DNA of 64,000 nucleotides from Cylindrotheca closterium (taxonomy: Eukaryota; Bacillariophyta; Bacillariophyceae; Bacillariales; Bacillariaceae): contig CAKOGP040000668.1 of NCBI GenBank assembly GCA_933822405.4, forward strand, positions 62,001 through 126,000, in the 5' to 3' direction. Every line of letters starts with the position of its first letter. The first letter of the stretch is position 1. Positions 45,287 to 54,450 of the stretch are shown in pieces. The position numbers were made by a program, and so were the translations under genes. The notes beneath the pieces are model-generated. The model was given only the letters and a program-made list of their open reading frames with translations, ran no database searches and was not told the origin of the DNA.

Positions 45287-46957
45287 ATGAACAGCAGTGC
45301 TCTCGAGACAAACAACAACACTGGTGACGCATCCACCGCCGACACCACGTACATGCCATCCACCGCCCAACAACGTGTCATATCATCGATCCAGCTCCCT
45401 CTTTCCATCTTGTCGTTGATTGGATGTTCACTGATTGTGTACAACCTCACTCGAAGGAGCAGCAAAAATTCGCCACATCGAAGAATCATGCTTGCGTTGA
45501 GTGTATCCAACATAATTTCGACACTAGGGTGGATGCTCCAACCATTCTTGGTGCCAACAGATGTGCCAGACCCATGGGTCTATGCAGTCGGGAATGATGC
45601 TTCGTGTGTCATGTTGGGTGCTATATCGCAATTCAGCATTATGTCACAACCCTTGTATTTGGGGCTCTTGTCGGTGTACTTTCTCGCGACTGTCAAGTTT
45701 GGAGTCAAGCAAAGAGAATTTGAAGTCAACTATGAAACGTGGTTTCATGTATCCATTGTCAGCTTAGTCGTGTCCACAGTCATAGGAGGAATTGCTCTTG
45801 GATTATTCCGTCCGAATGTGGTATCCCCTGGTTGTTGGGTGAACCACGAGCCTCAAGACGAGCGATGCAACGGACGCTGGTGTCGAGAAAGGACATTTGC
45901 TTTTGCGTTCGGTGCCGTCCCAGCCTTGGCGAGTCTTTTCGTTATTTTTGTCAGCAATTTGATGCTGTACATTCATGTACGAACAACTGTGATGGAAGGA
46001 CAAAAGAAGTCCATCATTATCGAAAGGAAACTAAGAAGCTTTCAAACCTCTTTCATATCGTCGTCACCTCAACAAGAGTCCACGTCGCGGACTTTCAGCG
46101 ATTCGCAGCACCAAGAAGGCGCATGTGAGGCGGTTGGGATCCGCCAAGAAGCAGTGGATGCCAGCAAGAAGTATGCTGTTTCCAGTGCTTCATTTGGTGG
46201 TAAAAGTGTCATGAGTGGTGGTGGGAGTGTCTTAAGGTCTTCCAACAAGCAATGGAAGCGTGTTCGACAGGTGGGGCGCCAAGCCTTTCTTTATGTCGGC
46301 GCATACCTTACTGCGTTTTCATGGAGCTTCCTTCTTCACACTTTGATCATTCTAGATTTTGATAAGCATCAGGGAATCCGCCACGCCATGTTTCCATTGA
46401 TGGTTCTACAAGCGATTTGCGGCGGTTCGTTGGGTGTCTGTCTGGCCGTAATCTTTTTCAATCCAAAGTTGAGACAGGCTCGACTCAAGTACGACTGTGA
46501 GCCGTTGTGGTGGGTCCTGCAGCAAGTTATCACAGGAGAAGCTGAAAAGGTAGAGCGTTTTTCGAGTATCTCAATGGCCAGCAGCGCCGGGCGAAGAAGT
46601 TTCATTCGGCATCGGGGTCGTCGTGGCGACACACCCATCATGGCAATGATGACCAAGTACTCGCCCGGAACTTGGCAATCGAAATCACCCGAACCACAAG
46701 TGCCGGGTGCCATCGGCACGAGTCCTAAGCAAAAAACTGAAAGCATTTCAAATGACGATATGAGGATTGAAGAAGATTACGAAGATGCAGACCTGCTCAC
46801 AGCCAAGATGGAGTTGGAACATCATGACAATGGTATTGAAGAAGTCAACAACCACGAATCGATCCTTGAATCTATTAGAATATCTTTTGACGACGATGAT
46901 GAAGAAGAAGCAGACTTGGAGACAGCCGACACGGAGTTGGAAAATCATGATGTATAG
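45287..46957 (+). CDS. Seven-transmembrane receptor-like protein, tandem copy 1
   Basis: 556 aa from ATG at 45287. The frame is open further upstream (to 45176), but the paralogues align from MNSSALETNNN, so that start is chosen. Helix 1 begins QQRVISSIQLPLSIL. The extracellular loop has PDPWVYAVGNDASCVMLG; loop 2 has RPNVVSPGCWVN with further Cys (CNGRWC); helix 5 ends LMLYIHVRTTV. A long Ser/Gln-rich third cytosolic loop (about 250-335) follows, then KQWKRVRQVGRQAFLYVGAYL into helix 6. Helix 7 ends AVIFFNPKLRQARLKYDCEPLWWVLQQ. This is 7TM GPCR topology, closest in pattern to cAMP-receptor-like/class E forms. The ligand is unknown. The acidic tail (ADLLTAKMELEHHDN) is built from degenerate repeats that continue past the stop codon. 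Confidence 0.82.
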   Translation: MNSSALETNNNTGDASTADTTYMPSTAQQRVISSIQLPLSILSLIGCSLIVYNLTRRSSKNSPHRRIMLALSVSNIISTLGWMLQPFLVPTDVPDPWVYAVGNDASCVMLGAISQFSIMSQPLYLGLLSVYFLATVKFGVKQREFEVNYETWFHVSIVSLVVSTVIGGIALGLFRPNVVSPGCWVNHEPQDERCNGRWCRERTFAFAFGAVPALASLFVIFVSNLMLYIHVRTTVMEGQKKSIIIERKLRSFQTSFISSSPQQESTSRTFSDSQHQEGACEAVGIRQEAVDASKKYAVSSASFGGKSVMSGGGSVLRSSNKQWKRVRQVGRQAFLYVGAYLTAFSWSFLLHTLIILDFDKHQGIRHAMFPLMVLQAICGGSLGVCLAVIFFNPKLRQARLKYDCEPLWWVLQQVITGEAEKVERFSSISMASSAGRRSFIRHRGRRGDTPIMAMMTKYSPGTWQSKSPEPQVPGAIGTSPKQKTESISNDDMRIEEDYEDADLLTAKMELEHHDNGIEEVNNHESILESIRISFDDDDEEEADLETADTELENHDV

Positions 46958-47060
46958 CCACGAACCTATCCTTGAGTCACCCTTTATTGCTTTTGAAGAA
47001 GGTAAAGAAAAAGAAGCAGACTTGGAGACAGCAGCTAAACGTGGAGCTGAAACATCATGA
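46787..47060 (+). repeat. Degenerate tandem repeat spanning the stop of receptor copy 1
   Basis: Three units start GCAGAC(C/T)TG...ACAGC at 46787, 46910 and 47016, spaced 123 and 106 bp. The first two encode the receptor's acidic tail. The stop codon ends unit two, and unit three is now untranslated. The tail length has therefore been changed by repeat gain and stop mutation. Confidence 0.75.
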
Positions 47061-47064
47061 TCAT

Positions 47065-47400
47065 TGGCGCTGTCGAAGAAGGAAAGAAAGCCTCTTTCCA
47101 GTCTTGTAATGTCTTGATTTGTCGGGGGAACCGGTGTCCTCTGCCCTTGGTTCAAGGGAATGGCGGCTGTATGTTGGTTGTTCTTACTACTAGTATCATC
47201 GTCATGTGACACAGCACAGGAAAGGTGACTCAGGAAACTTTGCTTACGCATATTATATGTTTGTATAGCAACGAAGACCCTAATTCTCCGACCGTATGCC
47301 ACACTTCGTCTTATATATAGCCCTTTTTTGTGGACGCGCAGACAATAATCTTAGCCTTTTGGCTGATTTCTTTCATCGTATTTCGTTGATGCTATTGTCG
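47065..47400 (-). pseudogene. Decayed fragment of the methyltransferase gene
   Basis: The segment aligns colinearly with 44225-44625 in the intact methyltransferase gene, with gaps. Shared words include GAAGGAAAGAAAGCCTCT, TCTTGTAAT.TCTTGATTT, GAGACCCTAATTCT or its near match and ACAATAATCTTA. It corresponds to roughly the N-terminal quarter to third of the protein, has lost about 60 bp in two deletions, and carries no usable frame. It lies upstream of receptor copy 2 in the same relative orientation as the intact gene lies upstream of copy 1. The right-hand remainder of the gene is missing. Confidence 0.78.
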
Positions 47401-47739
47401 TTCGACATTTTCAAGTGTAAAGTGCAAATAATAATGAAATTAAATATAGCCAGAGTTTCCAGAACTCGACTTGTTGGTGGCCGCTTGGGACAGAAGTCTG
47501 CTCTAAAAAAGAAATATGTCTGCTTTTTAGAAAGATACGAAATAAGTCATCCGGCGGTATTGAGAACAACCGGTCCCACAAGTTCCATCATAAATATAGA
47601 TGCATTTATATTAGCGATCTCATCATATCCGTTTTGCAACAATAATTTCGACTTTTGCTGAACCGTCCAATTCTGCGTTCCAACATACATCTCCGGTAAC
47701 TCGCACATCATTCCTTAATACTACTACTCTCTCGATACG
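47401..47739. other. Region upstream of receptor copy 2
   Basis: 339 bp following the methyltransferase fragment; the likely promoter of receptor copy 2. No element is identified. Confidence 0.35.
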
Positions 47740-49389
47740 ATGAGCAGCAGTGCTCTCGATACTACAAACAACAACAATGATGGCGCAACCGCCGCCGCCT
47801 ACTCGTACATGCCAACCACCACCCAACAACGTGTGATATCGTCGATCCAGATACCTGTTTCCATGTTGTCATTGATTGGCTCGTCACTGATTGTGTACAA
47901 CATCATTCGAAAGAACAGCAGCAACAGCAGCAAAAACTCGCCACATGGAAGAATCATGCTTGCGTTGAGTGTATCCAGCATAATTTCGACACTAGGATGG
48001 ATGCTCCAACCATTCTTAGTGCCAAGAACAGATGTGCCAGACCCATGGGTCTATGCAGTCGGGAACGATGCCTCGTGTGTCATGTTGGGTGCAATCTCGC
48101 AATTTAGCGTCATTTCACAACCCTTGTATTTGGCATTCTTGTCGCTGTACTTTCTCTTGACTGTCAAGTTTGGAGTCAAGCAGCGGGACTTTGAAGCTAA
48201 ATACGAACGGTGGATACATGCATCCATCGTCCTAATAGCCGTGTCCACAGCCATGGGAGGTATTGCTCTTGGATTATTTCGCCCCAATGTAATATCCCCT
48301 GGTTGTTGGGTGAACCACGACCCTCAAGACGAGGGATGCAACGGACGCTGGTGTCGAGAAAAGACATTTGCGCTTGTGTTTGGTGCCATCCCATCCTTGG
48401 CGAGTCTTTTGGTCATTTTTGGCAGCAACTTGATGGTGTACGTTCATGTACGAACAACTGTGATTGAAGGACAGAAGAAGTCCATGACCAGCGAAATGAA
48501 GTTGACAGACTTTCAAGCGTCGTTGATGTCGTCGTCACCAGCACCTCTACCACCAGAATCCACTTCACGGACTTTCAGCGATACACAGCAGCAGCAAGTG
48601 GACGAATGCAATGTCGGGACGCGGGAAGAAGCAGTCGATGCGCGCAAGAAGTATACTCATTCCAATGCCTCATTTAGTGATATCAGTGTCTTGAGCGGCG
48701 GTGATGGCAAAAGGAGTGTCTTGAGGTCTTCCAACAAGCAGTGGAAGAGAGTTCGAAAGGTGGGACGCCAAGCCTTTCTTTATGTTGGTGCCTACCTTCT
48801 TGCGTTTTCATGGAGCTTTGCATTGCACTGCTGTCTGATCGTTCTAGATTTTGAGCACCGACAAGGATCTGAAGATGTAACGTTTCCATTGGTGGTTCTA
48901 GAAGCGATCTTCGGCGGTTCGCTGGGCTTTAGTCTGGCCCTAATATTTTTCCTTCCAAAAATCAGACAGGCTCGAAGGAAATATGACTGTGAGCCGTGGT
49001 GGTGGGTCCTCCAGCAAGTTATCACTGGAGAAGCTGAAAAGGTCGAACGTTTTTCGAGTATTTCAATGGCGAGCACCATACAAGGCAGGCGATTGAGTAC
49101 TAGCAGTCGACAGCGGGGCGACATGCCAAACAAGACCAAGAACTCCCTTACCAGGGGGCAAGCATCTAAAGTGCCCCCACAACAACAAGTACCAGTTTCC
49201 ATCAGCATGAGCCCTATTCTGAATAGGTCAGAGAGCCTCTCTATTGACGATATGATTGAAGCAGATATGGATACAGCCGACACTGAGGAGTTGGAACATC
49301 AGGAACATATCACTGAAACCCACAAGAACCAGAACCACGAATCATCTAGTACTAGTTCTTCTAAATCTGATGAAGAGCTTGGAGAATAG
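47740..49389 (+). CDS. Seven-transmembrane receptor-like protein, tandem copy 2
   Basis: 549 aa, intronless, starting MSSSALDTTNNNND. It has the same architecture as copy 1: PDPWVYAVGNDASCVMLG, YFLLTVKFGVKQRDFEAKYE, RPNVISPGCWVNHDP, helix 5 NLMVYVHVRTTV, a Ser/Gln-rich third cytosolic loop including FSDTQQQQVDECN, VGRQAFLYVGAYLLAFSW and LPKIRQARRKYDCEPWWWVLQQ. At both protein and DNA level it is much closer to copy 4 (52407) than to copy 3, which lies between them. The C-terminal tail is acidic with DTADTEELEHQEH. The family role is G-protein-coupled sensing at the plasma membrane. The ligand is unknown. Helix boundaries are estimated from hydrophobicity only. Confidence 0.83.
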   Translation: MSSSALDTTNNNNDGATAAAYSYMPTTTQQRVISSIQIPVSMLSLIGSSLIVYNIIRKNSSNSSKNSPHGRIMLALSVSSIISTLGWMLQPFLVPRTDVPDPWVYAVGNDASCVMLGAISQFSVISQPLYLAFLSLYFLLTVKFGVKQRDFEAKYERWIHASIVLIAVSTAMGGIALGLFRPNVISPGCWVNHDPQDEGCNGRWCREKTFALVFGAIPSLASLLVIFGSNLMVYVHVRTTVIEGQKKSMTSEMKLTDFQASLMSSSPAPLPPESTSRTFSDTQQQQVDECNVGTREEAVDARKKYTHSNASFSDISVLSGGDGKRSVLRSSNKQWKRVRKVGRQAFLYVGAYLLAFSWSFALHCCLIVLDFEHRQGSEDVTFPLVVLEAIFGGSLGFSLALIFFLPKIRQARRKYDCEPWWWVLQQVITGEAEKVERFSSISMASTIQGRRLSTSSRQRGDMPNKTKNSLTRGQASKVPPQQQVPVSISMSPILNRSESLSIDDMIEADMDTADTEELEHQEHITETHKNQNHESSSTSSSKSDEELGE

Positions 49390-49786
49390 TGCGCAAGAGC
49401 ACCGAAGGGAAGTTGTCCAATGTCAGGAAATTTTTGTGTAGTACACATATTATTTTAATAGTTTTGAATGCTTTGCCTGAAAAAAAGTACGGCACCACGC
49501 AGGATAATCGAAGCAGAATGTGAGTCTTGCAACAGCAAATAACGAACCGCAAAATGTGAGCCGGTCCGAACAAGAAAAACGACTAGCAATTATGCCCTGT
49601 TTCTAGAAAAGACACATTTGAAGACGTGGGTCTTAATTGAGATTTTGTATGTTATGTCGTGCCGAAAGTCTGGCTATCCCGTTTTTTGGTTCTTATCGGT
49701 ATCACAACGTCATTATCATCACCTTTCACGGAAAATACATCGCTCTCAGCTTATGTATTGTCATCCAATAAGCTTCAGTAGTAGAA
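49390..49786. other. Intergenic region between receptor copies 2 and 3
   Basis: 397 bp. I saw no trace of the methyltransferase gene here, unlike upstream of copies 2 and 4. No gene is visible. Confidence 0.4.
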
Positions 49787-51451
49787 ATGAACAACACTAC
49801 TGCTACAATAATAAGCACCAACAACGATGAATATGTCTACATGCCATCCATGACGCAACAAGTCATCATATCCTCTTTGCAGATTCCTCCTTCCCTTTTG
49901 TCATTGATTGGTTCCTCCCTCATAATCATCAATGTACGAACGATCCGCAAAAAGACACCCTACCGAAGAATATTGCTGGCGTTGTCAATCAGTGACATTA
50001 TTTCCACTGTTGGTTGGCTGCTGCAGCCCTTTCTTGCTGACAAGGATGCTCCAGATGCCTGGGTTTGGAGTATCGGAAACAAGCCATCCTGTGTCATGCT
50101 AGGAAGTTTTTCACAGTTCGGGGTGACGTCTCATTTGTATTCCTTATTCTTGGCAGTCTACTTTTTGTTTATTGTAAGATTTGGAGTGAAAGAAAGATCC
50201 TTTAAAAGGTTTGAGCGATGGATCCATGCAACGATCCTGGGCTTTTGCCTTTCCACTGCCATCGCGGGAGTTTTGTTGGGAATCTTTCGACCAAGCATTT
50301 TGTCACCGGGTTGTTGGATATCGGCCCCTCCTGAGGGCTGTTCCGAAGATTGTCCAGAAGCAAAGTGGGCCTGGTTATTTGGTGGATTGCCTTCCATCCT
50401 CACGCTGGTCGGGATCAGTGTCAGCAACACAATGTTGTATCTTCATGTCCGAAGAACTGTCAAGGAGGGGCAAATGAAAGCCATGGCAAATGAAAAGAGA
50501 TTGGCAACCTTTCAAGTACAAGGATTCTCTTCCATCGTTGACCCAACCAACAACAATAATAGTAGCAGAGACTGTGCTACTAGCAGCGAGCAGCAACTTG
50601 AGAATGGTCAGCCTTCTGCTGCTCCTCTTGCATCCGATGATACTGATTGCAGTTCCATTCCACCAACACCACCATCGTCGTTCCGAACTAGTAAAGCGGA
50701 CGAACGAAAAAGCGTTTTGAGTTCATCGGACAAGCAATGGAAACGGGTTCAGGAAGTGGGGAAACAGGGTTTCTTGTATGTGGGAGCCTACTTGCTCTCT
50801 TTCTTGTGGACACTTGCCATTAACTATCTGGACAGCCAAGATTTTGAATACAAGAGGGGATCCGAAAGCTATTTATTTCCGTTGCTTGTTTTGCAAGCAT
50901 TGTTTGCACCGGCTCTTGGTTTCTCCAATGCCATTATCTTCTTTCGACCCAAACTACAAGCAGCCCGAATCAAGTATCCGGATGAACCATTTTGGTGGGT
51001 GGTACAACAAGTGGTCACGGGAGCATCGGATGCTAGGACCTCACGAACGACACAAAGTCGGCCCAGCTCGAGTGCTAGCCACAAAACAAAAAGTTCCTCC
51101 ACGAAAAAGAAAAACAAGAAGCAAGCATCATCATCATGGAGTGCCCGTATCAACTTTGCTGGAGAACGATTGTCTTCCTCACGATTGTCGACGGGTTCTA
51201 CCGGTACGAATAGATGGTCCAGTCGGATTGGTATCAAGAGTACCAGTGGTAGTTTGGATATCATTAGTGAGGATGGAAAGGATGAACAAGCATCAATGTC
51301 ATCGTTGCCACCAAAGGAGGAACTTCCATCCAAGAATGAAAGTGATGATGATTTGACCGAACTGGATGCCAGTGCTAGTCACGACAGGTTCGAAGGTAAT
51401 AATGGCGACAGCAAGAGCAAGCAAACGAATGGTCCAGAGGATAGTATGTGA
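49787..51451 (+). CDS. Seven-transmembrane receptor-like protein, tandem copy 3 (divergent)
   Basis: 554 aa, intronless. It is recognisably the same family (QVIISSLQIPPSLLSLIGSS, DAWVWSIGNKPSCVMLG, YFLFIVRFGVKERSF, RPSILSPGCWIS, NTMLYLHVRRTV, KQWKRVQEVGKQGFLYVGAYL, RPKLQAARIKYPDEPFWWVVQQ). It differs from copies 1, 2 and 4 in loops and tail. GND in the first extracellular loop is GNK here, and loop 2 has CSEDC rather than CNGRWC. Both loops face outside, so the ligand specificity may differ. The tail is Ser/Lys-rich (SSTKKKNKKQASSS) and longer on the basic side before an acidic end. There is no intron. The function is inferred from topology. Confidence 0.82.
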   Translation: MNNTTATIISTNNDEYVYMPSMTQQVIISSLQIPPSLLSLIGSSLIIINVRTIRKKTPYRRILLALSISDIISTVGWLLQPFLADKDAPDAWVWSIGNKPSCVMLGSFSQFGVTSHLYSLFLAVYFLFIVRFGVKERSFKRFERWIHATILGFCLSTAIAGVLLGIFRPSILSPGCWISAPPEGCSEDCPEAKWAWLFGGLPSILTLVGISVSNTMLYLHVRRTVKEGQMKAMANEKRLATFQVQGFSSIVDPTNNNNSSRDCATSSEQQLENGQPSAAPLASDDTDCSSIPPTPPSSFRTSKADERKSVLSSSDKQWKRVQEVGKQGFLYVGAYLLSFLWTLAINYLDSQDFEYKRGSESYLFPLLVLQALFAPALGFSNAIIFFRPKLQAARIKYPDEPFWWVVQQVVTGASDARTSRTTQSRPSSSASHKTKSSSTKKKNKKQASSSWSARINFAGERLSSSRLSTGSTGTNRWSSRIGIKSTSGSLDIISEDGKDEQASMSSLPPKEELPSKNESDDDLTELDASASHDRFEGNNGDSKSKQTNGPEDSM

Positions 51452-52406
51452 CACCCGCGTAATGTCATGTAGGTACATAGTCGACGACTATGTTAAAGCC
51501 GCACGTGCGCACTAGAAAGGGTGGTCCCGATAGCCCTTGTATACATTCTTTCAATTCTCTCCAAAGCACTCTCATTGTCCGTTGATGATTATGAAGTCCG
51601 CAACCAGGAATCTAATAGCATTTATGTTGACTGTAATGAGACCTAGATACGGCCGACATGGAGTTGGCCATATTCAATATACCCAAGACGACTGACTAGG
51701 ATTGTCATTTTACCTCGTCAGAGCATGAGATGATGATGAGGAGGATAAAGCAAAGGAAATTCACAGAAGCATGATCGTAAGGAGGGAATAGAGTCTGCTG
51801 GTTGTCAACATCCCACCACATCACACTGATAACAAACTAACGTGGCATAGTGTTTGACGTCTTCCTAATTTGTGTCGAATCAACCACATAATGCGGGACC
51901 AAGTTATAACTAACAGACATATAAAAAAAATACAATCAATCAACAATGTCAGTGGCCACGTACTCGTACGTTCAGTCTTTATGACGAATAACAACTGCTC
52001 CGTTATCATTCGCCATTTGGTGCTCCAGGTAAGAGAGAAAAAAGGTACCGATTCAGATTCATTTCCGAGAACTTCCCCAACTCGCAAGCATTCGTTGAAG
52101 CAATATATAAAAGATACATTTTATAATTAAAAAGTGGCCGGTCGGGCGGTATGATACCAAGAGTAAAAAGATGATATATATATTCTATTATAATAATAAA
52201 ATATATAAAATACTCGAAATGCACAAAATTCGTTCAGAAAAACCACATAGGTAGGAATCACCAATTTGTAATAAATACGTTGTTGACTACAGGTACGAGT
52301 ACCGCATCTCGTTGCAAGCAATAGAAAAAACTTTCCGCTTGAGCCCGGCAAATTATTCTGCCTTCTCAACCTGAGTTAGTACAACTACTATTACTACTCT
52401 TTCAAG
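51452..52406. other. Intergenic region between receptor copies 3 and 4
   Basis: 955 bp holding a probable methyltransferase remnant (51722-51812) and, further right, the word ATTCGCCATTTGGTGC (about 52008-52023) also found upstream of receptor copy 1. AT-rich from 52100 to 52230. No intact gene. Confidence 0.45.
51722..51812 (-). pseudogene. Probable remnant of the methyltransferase 5' end
   Basis: The strand pattern ATGATGATGAGGAGGATAAAG...GCTGGTTGTCAACAT resembles 44618-44712 (ATGATGATGAGGAGAGAGCAAGG...TTTGGGTTGACAT), including the start-codon region. Spacing to the shared 16-bp word and to the receptor ATG is colinear with the intact locus. The similarity is short and degraded, so this call is tentative. 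Confidence 0.5.
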
Positions 52407-54125
52407 ATGAACAACAGCAGTGCTATCGATACTACAAACAACAACAATGATGACGCAACCGCCGCCGCCTACACGTACAGCAGTATGCCATCCACAATCC
52501 AGCAACGTGTGATATCGTCGATCCAGATACCTGTTTCCATCTTTTCATTGATTGGCTCGTCACTGATTGTGTACAACATCATCCGAAAGAACAGCAGCAA
52601 CAGCAGCAAAAACACGCCACATCGAAGAATCATGCTTGCGTTGAGTGTATCCAACATAATTTCGACACTAGGATGGATGCTCCAACCATTCTTAGTGCCA
52701 AGAAAAAATGTGCCAGACCCATGGGTCTATGCAGTCGGGAACGATGCCTCGTGTGTCATGTTGGGTGCCATATCGCAATTTAGCGTCATTTCACAACCCT
52801 TGTATTTGGCATTCTTGTCACTGTACTTTCTCTTGACGGTCAAGTTTGGAGTCAAGCAACGGGACTTTGAAGCCAAATACGAACGATGGATACATGCATC
52901 CATCGTCCTAATAGCTGTGTCCACAGCCATGGGAGGAATTTTCCTTGGATTATTTCGCCCCAATGTAATATCCCCTGGTTGTTGGGTGAACCACGACCCT
53001 CAAGACGAGGGATGCAACGGACGCTGGTGTAGAGAAAAGACTTTTGCGCTTGTGTTTGGTGCCATCCCATCCTTGGCGAGTCTTTTGGTCATTTTTGGCA
53101 GCAACTTGATGTTGTACGTTCATGTACGAACAACTGTGATTGAAGGACAGAAGAAGTCCATGAGCAGCGAAATGAAGTTGACAGACTTTCAAGCGTCGTT
53201 GATGTCGTCGTCACCAGCACCTCTACCACCAGGGTCCACGTCACGGACTTTCAGCGATACGCAACAGCAGCAGCAGCAGCAGCAGCAGCAAGTGGACGAA
53301 TGCAATGTCGGGACGCGGGAAGAAGCAGTCGATGCCCGCAAGAAGTATACTCATTCCAATGCCTCATTTAGTGATATCAGTGTCTGGAGCGGCGTCGGAG
53401 GTGGCGACGCCAAAAGGAGCGTCTTGAGGTCTTCCAACAAGCAGTGGAAGCGAGTTCGACAGGTGGGGCGTCAAGCCTTTCTTTATGTCGGTGCCTACCT
53501 TCTTGCGTTTTCATGGAGCCTTGCATTGCACTGCTGTCTGATTATTCTCGATGTTGAGCACCGACAAGGATCTGAAGATGTAGTGTTCCCATTGATGGTG
53601 TTACAAGCGATCTTTGGCGGTTCGCTGGGCTTTAGTCTGGCCCTAATATTTTTCCTTCCAAAAATCAAACAGGCTCGAAGGAAATATGACTGTGAGCCTT
53701 GGTGGTGGGTCTTTCAGCAAGTTATCACTGGAGAAGCTGAAAAAGTCGAGCGCTTTTCTGGCATCTCAATCGCCAGCAGTGTAAAAGGCACCACCAGCAC
53801 TCGGCATCGGGACGTCGTCATGCCCAAAAAGAACAAGAACTGGAACACCACAGGGCAGTCTAAAAACTCCCGACAACAAGAACAAGAACAACAAGAACAA
53901 CAACAAGTACCCAGTGCCATAAGCATGAGCGCAATGGTGAATATGTCGGAAAGCATTTCTATTGACGATTTGATTGAAGAAGAAGAAGAAGAAGCAGATA
54001 TGGATACAGCCGGTACGGAGTTGGAGCATCATCATGATGATTCCGAAGCCTGCGACCACCATCACCACCACCACCACCACCGAGAAGGTAGCAGTTTTAG
54101 TTTTGATGAAGAGTTTGGAGAATAG
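52407..54125 (+). CDS. Seven-transmembrane receptor-like protein, tandem copy 4
   Basis: 572 aa, intronless, starting MNNSSAIDTTNNNND. It is nearly identical to copy 2 through the helices (PDPWVYAVGNDASCVMLG, RPNVISPGCWVNHDP, YVHVRTTVIEGQKKSM). Differences concentrate in low-complexity parts: the third cytosolic loop has ten Gln (FSDTQQQQQ and on) where copy 2 has four. The tail gains QEQEQQEQQQ and a run of eight His (CDHHHHHHHH). These are CAG/CAA and CAC/CAT expansions. The topology and conserved Cys pairs are as in copy 1. The high identity with copy 2 implies recent duplication or gene conversion. A G-protein-coupled receptor role is inferred. Confidence 0.83.
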   Translation: MNNSSAIDTTNNNNDDATAAAYTYSSMPSTIQQRVISSIQIPVSIFSLIGSSLIVYNIIRKNSSNSSKNTPHRRIMLALSVSNIISTLGWMLQPFLVPRKNVPDPWVYAVGNDASCVMLGAISQFSVISQPLYLAFLSLYFLLTVKFGVKQRDFEAKYERWIHASIVLIAVSTAMGGIFLGLFRPNVISPGCWVNHDPQDEGCNGRWCREKTFALVFGAIPSLASLLVIFGSNLMLYVHVRTTVIEGQKKSMSSEMKLTDFQASLMSSSPAPLPPGSTSRTFSDTQQQQQQQQQQVDECNVGTREEAVDARKKYTHSNASFSDISVWSGVGGGDAKRSVLRSSNKQWKRVRQVGRQAFLYVGAYLLAFSWSLALHCCLIILDVEHRQGSEDVVFPLMVLQAIFGGSLGFSLALIFFLPKIKQARRKYDCEPWWWVFQQVITGEAEKVERFSGISIASSVKGTTSTRHRDVVMPKKNKNWNTTGQSKNSRQQEQEQQEQQQVPSAISMSAMVNMSESISIDDLIEEEEEEADMDTAGTELEHHHDDSEACDHHHHHHHHREGSSFSFDEEFGE

Positions 54126-54450
54126 GGCACCAGACCAAATGAAAAAAGGGAGTGTTTTTTTTTTGTATATGTATTACTTCATAAGATGAGACAGTTTTGG
54201 ATACTACTTTGTTGTTGTACAGATCTTGCTTCATAAAACACTCATTCATTGTCCGTTGATAGATCCCAACCCTTAAATGGAGTAAGATATGCGACATATG
54301 CGACTTCGATACGACACGATTCGATGTGGGTTCGAATTAAACTTTCCGCACCGCTCGCATAGTCTCACTCAAGCCAAAAAAATCAAAATATTGAAAGAGA
54401 ACAAAATCAAACCTTCCATAATATAAAAAAAGAAGATCCATCCGAATATC

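Noticed and set aside
54300..54345. Possible tRNA T-arm (GGGTTCGAATTAAAC)
   Set aside because: No matching acceptor, D or anticodon arms could be folded around it.
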